From Candidatus Caenarcanum sp. (GTDB lineage Bacteria > Cyanobacteriota > Vampirovibrionia > Gastranaerophilales > UBA9971), in NCBI GenBank assembly GCA_020720345.1, contig DYOT01000060.1:1-7333 (forward strand): a DNA stretch of 7,333 bases, read 5' to 3'. Both the position numbers and the translations under genes were made by a program. The notes under the pieces are model-generated. The model was not told the DNA's origin. It made no database searches and saw only the letters and a program-made list of their open reading frames with translations. Positions 5,112-7,333 of the stretch are shown piece by piece (position 1 is the first letter of the stretch; each line of letters starts with the position of its first letter).

Positions 5112-6557
5112 CTATTTTGGCATAACGTGCAAAGACATATTATCAAGACCCAAAAAAGCTTCGTATAAAGCTTCTGAATATGTCGGATGTGCAAAAATAG
5201 TTTCCTGAAGCTGTTTAACAGTGAGATTGTTATTTATTGCAATAGCCGCCTGCTGTATTAAGTCTGAACCATGATCCGCAACAATATGAACACCTAAAAT
5301 TTTATTTCCGTCAGGAGAGGAAAGAACTTTAACAAACCCTTCTAATTCATCTTCAATAAAGAATTTTGAAGTTGCACCTACAGGGAAATTACTGGATTTA
5401 TAGTCGATTTTCTTTCTTATAAGGTCTTCTTCCCTTAAACCCACAGCGCATAATTCAGGGTTTCCATAAACTATATGCGGTATGGCTTCGTAATTTATGT
5501 TTCCCTGCTTGTTTAAAAGTATATTCTCAACAGCTGTCATACCCTGATGAGAAGCTGTATGCGCCAGAGGCACAAGCCCTGTAACATCGCCAATCGCATA
5601 AATATTATCAGCGCTGGTTTTTAAGTTGTTGTCAACTTTCAAATAACGACCGTTTTTTGCAAGATTTAATGATTCTATACCCTTAATTTCAGTATTGGGG
5701 AACCTTCCAGCAGCTACAAAAACTATTTCCGGCTCAATTTCCTGCCCATTTTCAAGAAGAACTTTTTTCCCGGAAATCTCTTTTATTTTTGTGCCTGTAT
5801 GGCATTGAATTTTTTTGATTTTAAAAATCCGCTCAAGTCTTTCGGAAATGCTTTTATCGCAAATCGGGACAAGATTAGGCGCAAGTTCAACAAGCGTAAC
5901 TTTTGAGCCGAAAATTTCAAATATTCGAGTCCATTCAATTCCACTAGGTCCAGTGCCTACTACTAGCACTGATTCAGGAACTTTTTCTAGCTGTATAATA
6001 TCGTTTGTGTCAAGAATAAATTCATGATCAATCTGCAAACCAGGTAACGAAACAGGTCTTGAACCTGTCGCAATTATAAGGTTTTTAAATTCAACAGATT
6101 CTTCGGAAGCCTTCGCTTCCTGATAAGTACCCGATTCATCCGGCAGATACTGAACTACGTGCGTTAGCACCTCAGAATGACAGGAACAAGCAACTTTTAA
6201 TTTGTTAGCCGTTTCGATGCTGGCTTCGCCATAAATTACATCAATTTTGTTAGCTTTTATAACCTGTGTAAGGCTTTTTCTAAGCTTTTCAACTACAAGC
6301 CATTTTCTTTCCGAAACTTTTTTATAATCAAAACTTAAACCTTCAATATCTATACCAAATTTAGAGAATTTTTTTGCAGAATTGTACTTGTCAGCACATG
6401 TCAAGACCGCTTTGGAAGGAATACAGCCCCAGTTAAGGCAAGTTCCGCCAAGATTGTCTCTTTCGACAAGCACAACTTTTGCCCCTAGCTGCGCTGCCCT
6501 GATTGCAGCCACATATCCTCCCGGGCCTGCCCCTATAATGGCTATATCATAAATCAT
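5112..6557 (-). CDS. lpdA: Dihydrolipoamide dehydrogenase (E3) with an in-frame repeat insertion
   Basis: FAD-dependent disulfide oxidoreductase that reoxidises dihydrolipoamide with NAD+ for 2-oxoacid dehydrogenase or glycine cleavage complexes. Motifs in order: GAGPGG (9-14, FAD), GGTCLNWGCIPSK (37-49, redox pair C40/C45), IIATGSRP (161-168), GTGPSG (201-206, NAD+), AIGDV (321-325, second FAD site), and HPTYSE (457-462) in the dimer interface with catalytic H457 and E462. Residues 126-154 are encoded by an interspersed repeat (6096-6182). Removing these 29 residues joins KLKVACS to VEFKNLIIATG and brings 481 residues near 452, a little short of the usual 460-475. The insertion lies before the strand leading into the ATG motif, where length varies in this fold. 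Its ATG overlaps the upstream stop as ATGA, implying translational coupling; only a weak purine stretch precedes it. No E1 or E2 subunits lie nearby. All redox and cofactor residues are intact. Confidence 0.95.
   Translation of the reverse strand: MIYDIAIIGAGPGGYVAAIRAAQLGAKVVLVERDNLGGTCLNWGCIPSKAVLTCADKYNSAKKFSKFGIDIEGLSFDYKKVSERKWLVVEKLRKSLTQVIKANKIDVIYGEASIETANKLKVACSCHSEVLTHVVQYLPDESGTYQEAKASEESVEFKNLIIATGSRPVSLPGLQIDHEFILDTNDIIQLEKVPESVLVVGTGPSGIEWTRIFEIFGSKVTLVELAPNLVPICDKSISERLERIFKIKKIQCHTGTKIKEISGKKVLLENGQEIEPEIVFVAAGRFPNTEIKGIESLNLAKNGRYLKVDNNLKTSADNIYAIGDVTGLVPLAHTASHQGMTAVENILLNKQGNINYEAIPHIVYGNPELCAVGLREEDLIRKKIDYKSSNFPVGATSKFFIEDELEGFVKVLSSPDGNKILGVHIVADHGSDLIQQAAIAINNNLTVKQLQETIFAHPTYSEALYEAFLGLDNMSLHVMPK
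6096..6182 (-). repeat. Interspersed palindromic element copy E2, in frame inside lpdA
   Basis: On the minus strand it runs from TGTCATTCTGAG (6182-6171) through the shared core (6172-6154) to CGAAGAATCT (6105-6096). A 26-base stretch (6148-6173) is identical to 505-530 in the peptidase gene. Hairpins are GTGC-GTTA-GCAC (6159-6170) and GGAAGC-CTTC-GCTTCC (6105-6120). The length is 87 bases, exactly 29 codons, with no stop. Its ends (ATTCTGAG/GAAGAAT) differ from the ATTGCGAG/GCAAT ends of E1, so it is a subfamily variant. Confidence 0.8.
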
Positions 6558-7090
6558 TTATCAATAATTTCTTCTTCACTTTTGGAACGTACAGATCTTT
6601 CAAGCAAAGAGCTGCTTCCGGTAACCGTCTTCAGTTCAATTTTAAATTTTTCAAATTCAGCTTTTTGCTCAGCCGTAAGTATTGCTTCCAATTTTACCAT
6701 ATTTTCTTCACGAATTGCTTTCATTTTTGCCCTTGTGGTTCTGATTAAATTTTTGTGATTATTTTGCTGCTCTTCATTATTTACTGTTCTTTTTTTTAAA
6801 GCTATTAGTGCTTTTCTTTCATGAATATCCATGACCTTAAACAAAATTGCGTTTACTTTCTTTGAAGAGTCTGCCCCAATAAGCTTTACTTTTTGTACTT
6901 GCTCCTCAGTCATGTTTAATTTTGCATCCAGATTTTTTACTTTTTGCTGAACCAGTTTATTGTTTGCAATGGAAAATTGTCCATCTGTTATCATAATTTG
7001 ATTTAATAAATCTCCGTCAGCTTTCGCTGTTAAATTAAATAAAAAACAAAAAGAAAAAATTAACAAAAAAGCAGCAAAAATCTTATTCAT
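6554..7090 (-). CDS. Secreted Spy/CpxP-like LTxxQ protein
   Basis: Predicted exported helical protein of 178 residues. An N-terminal signal peptide is clear: MNK, a hydrophobic core at about residues 4-20, then AKA with likely cleavage after A24. The mature part is charged and almost wholly helical or coiled-coil. It has two LTxxQ-like signatures, LNMTEEQ (58-64) and LTAEQ (138-142), as in the Spy/CpxP group of periplasmic chaperones and metal- or envelope-stress proteins. The similarity is by motif and architecture only, and it could be another helical periplasmic protein. An AAAGGA ribosome binding site lies before the ATG at 7090. It is first in an apparent operon and overlaps lpdA by four bases, an unusual partner for a central-metabolism enzyme. 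The charged C-terminal tail (160-178) has no recognised motif. Confidence 0.75.
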   Translation of the reverse strand: MNKIFAAFLLIFSFCFLFNLTAKADGDLLNQIMITDGQFSIANNKLVQQKVKNLDAKLNMTEEQVQKVKLIGADSSKKVNAILFKVMDIHERKALIALKKRTVNNEEQQNNHKNLIRTTRAKMKAIREENMVKLEAILTAEQKAEFEKFKIELKTVTGSSSLLERSVRSKSEEEIIDK

Positions 7091-7122
7091 ATTTTTATCC
7101 TTTAAATTATTCCATTTATTAA

Positions 7123-7131
7123 ATTATATCA
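7123..7131 (-). promoter_or_regulatory. Extended -10 promoter of the LTxxQ protein-lpdA operon
   Basis: TGATATAAT on the minus strand is a perfect extended -10 (TGnTATAAT) 32 bases before the ATG. The -35 position falls inside the start of repeat copy E3, where no good hexamer is visible (CTCGCA at 17-base spacing). The transcript would begin near 7116. Confidence 0.55.
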
Positions 7132-7140
7132 TACTTCTTC

Positions 7141-7235
7141 GTCATTGCGAGAAGGTGCTAACGCACGTAGTACAGTGCAACTTTACATGAGAAAGCGACT
7201 ACTTATTGGTGCAGCTATAGCTGCCTCGCAATGAC
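7141..7235 (+). repeat. Interspersed palindromic element copy E3, full-length and intergenic
   Basis: The 95-base unit is bounded by an 11-bp perfect terminal inverted repeat, GTCATTGCGAG (7141-7151) and CTCGCAATGAC (7225-7235). Inside are the shared core in reverse orientation with hairpin GTGC-TAAC-GCAC and a perfect 14-base palindrome GCAGCTATAGCTGC (7211-7224). It aligns end to end with the copy in the peptidase gene. It carries no protein of its own, so any mobility would depend on enzymes supplied elsewhere. Confidence 0.85.
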
Positions 7236-7281
7236 AGTGCAATTCTACATGAGAAAGCGACTACTTATTGGTGCAGCTATA
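7172..7281 (+). repeat. Two tandem 48-base direct repeats, period 62
   Basis: Positions 7172-7219 and 7234-7281 differ at only two of 48 bases. The first unit is the 3' part of element E3, and the second follows directly after the E3 terminal repeat. The second unit lacks the GTCATTGCGAG end and the core, so it is a partial duplicate of the element. Confidence 0.9.
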
Positions 7282-7333
7282 TTTACTCCTTTATGATTTT
7301 GAACTGTTGTGCTGTCATTGACCATTACTTGAT

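Noticed and set aside
7141..7281. Tandem units considered as a CRISPR array
   Set aside because: Only two units, 48 bases long with a 14-base gap that is itself the element end, no variable spacers of normal size and no cas genes.

Overview
The window is AT-rich bacterial chromosome with compact housekeeping genes. A secreted protein with a Spy/CpxP-type LTxxQ signature suggests a cell with a periplasm. AT-rich codon use, a lone AmmeMemoRadiSam enzyme, a short orphan protein with an N-terminal 'SFSGL' stretch and abundant small interspersed repeats would fit an uncultured gut-type lineage such as the non-photosynthetic cyanobacterial relatives (Gastranaerophilales/Melainabacteria). That placement is a tentative inference; no marker gene settles it.

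Layout. On the plus strand are an M20-family di/tripeptidase (71-1480) and, after a 170-base gap, an AmmeMemoRadiSam radical SAM enzyme (1651-2697). The rest of the window reads on the minus strand. From high to low coordinates it holds a secreted LTxxQ protein (7090-6554) overlapping dihydrolipoamide dehydrogenase lpdA (6557-5112) by ATGA, then purA (5019-3733) with its own promoter and a TTG start, tRNA-Lys(UUU) (3610-3538) with a hairpin terminator, a gene-free stretch, and a 152-residue orphan protein (3175-2717). The two enzymes with the clearest roles are purA (AMP synthesis from IMP) and lpdA (E3 of 2-oxoacid dehydrogenase or glycine cleavage complexes). Nothing suggests that the plus-strand and minus-strand sets form one pathway.

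The most notable signal is a family of short interspersed repeats about 86-95 bases long. They begin GTCATTGCGAG or GTCATTCTGAG, contain a shared 19-base core (ACTACGTGCGTTAGCACCT or its complement) and carry small hairpins. One copy (449-541, 93 bases = 31 codons) lies in frame inside the peptidase gene. A second (6096-6182, 87 bases = 29 codons) lies in frame inside lpdA, in the opposite orientation relative to its gene. A third, full-length copy (7141-7235) is intergenic, beside the lpdA operon promoter, with a partial tandem duplicate after it. Removing the 31 or 29 residues restores family-like spacing in both enzymes. This closely parallels the Rickettsia palindromic elements that insert in protein-coding genes, and these copies may be an independent case. 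A separate palindromic repeat supplies the last codons and the stop of the peptidase gene.
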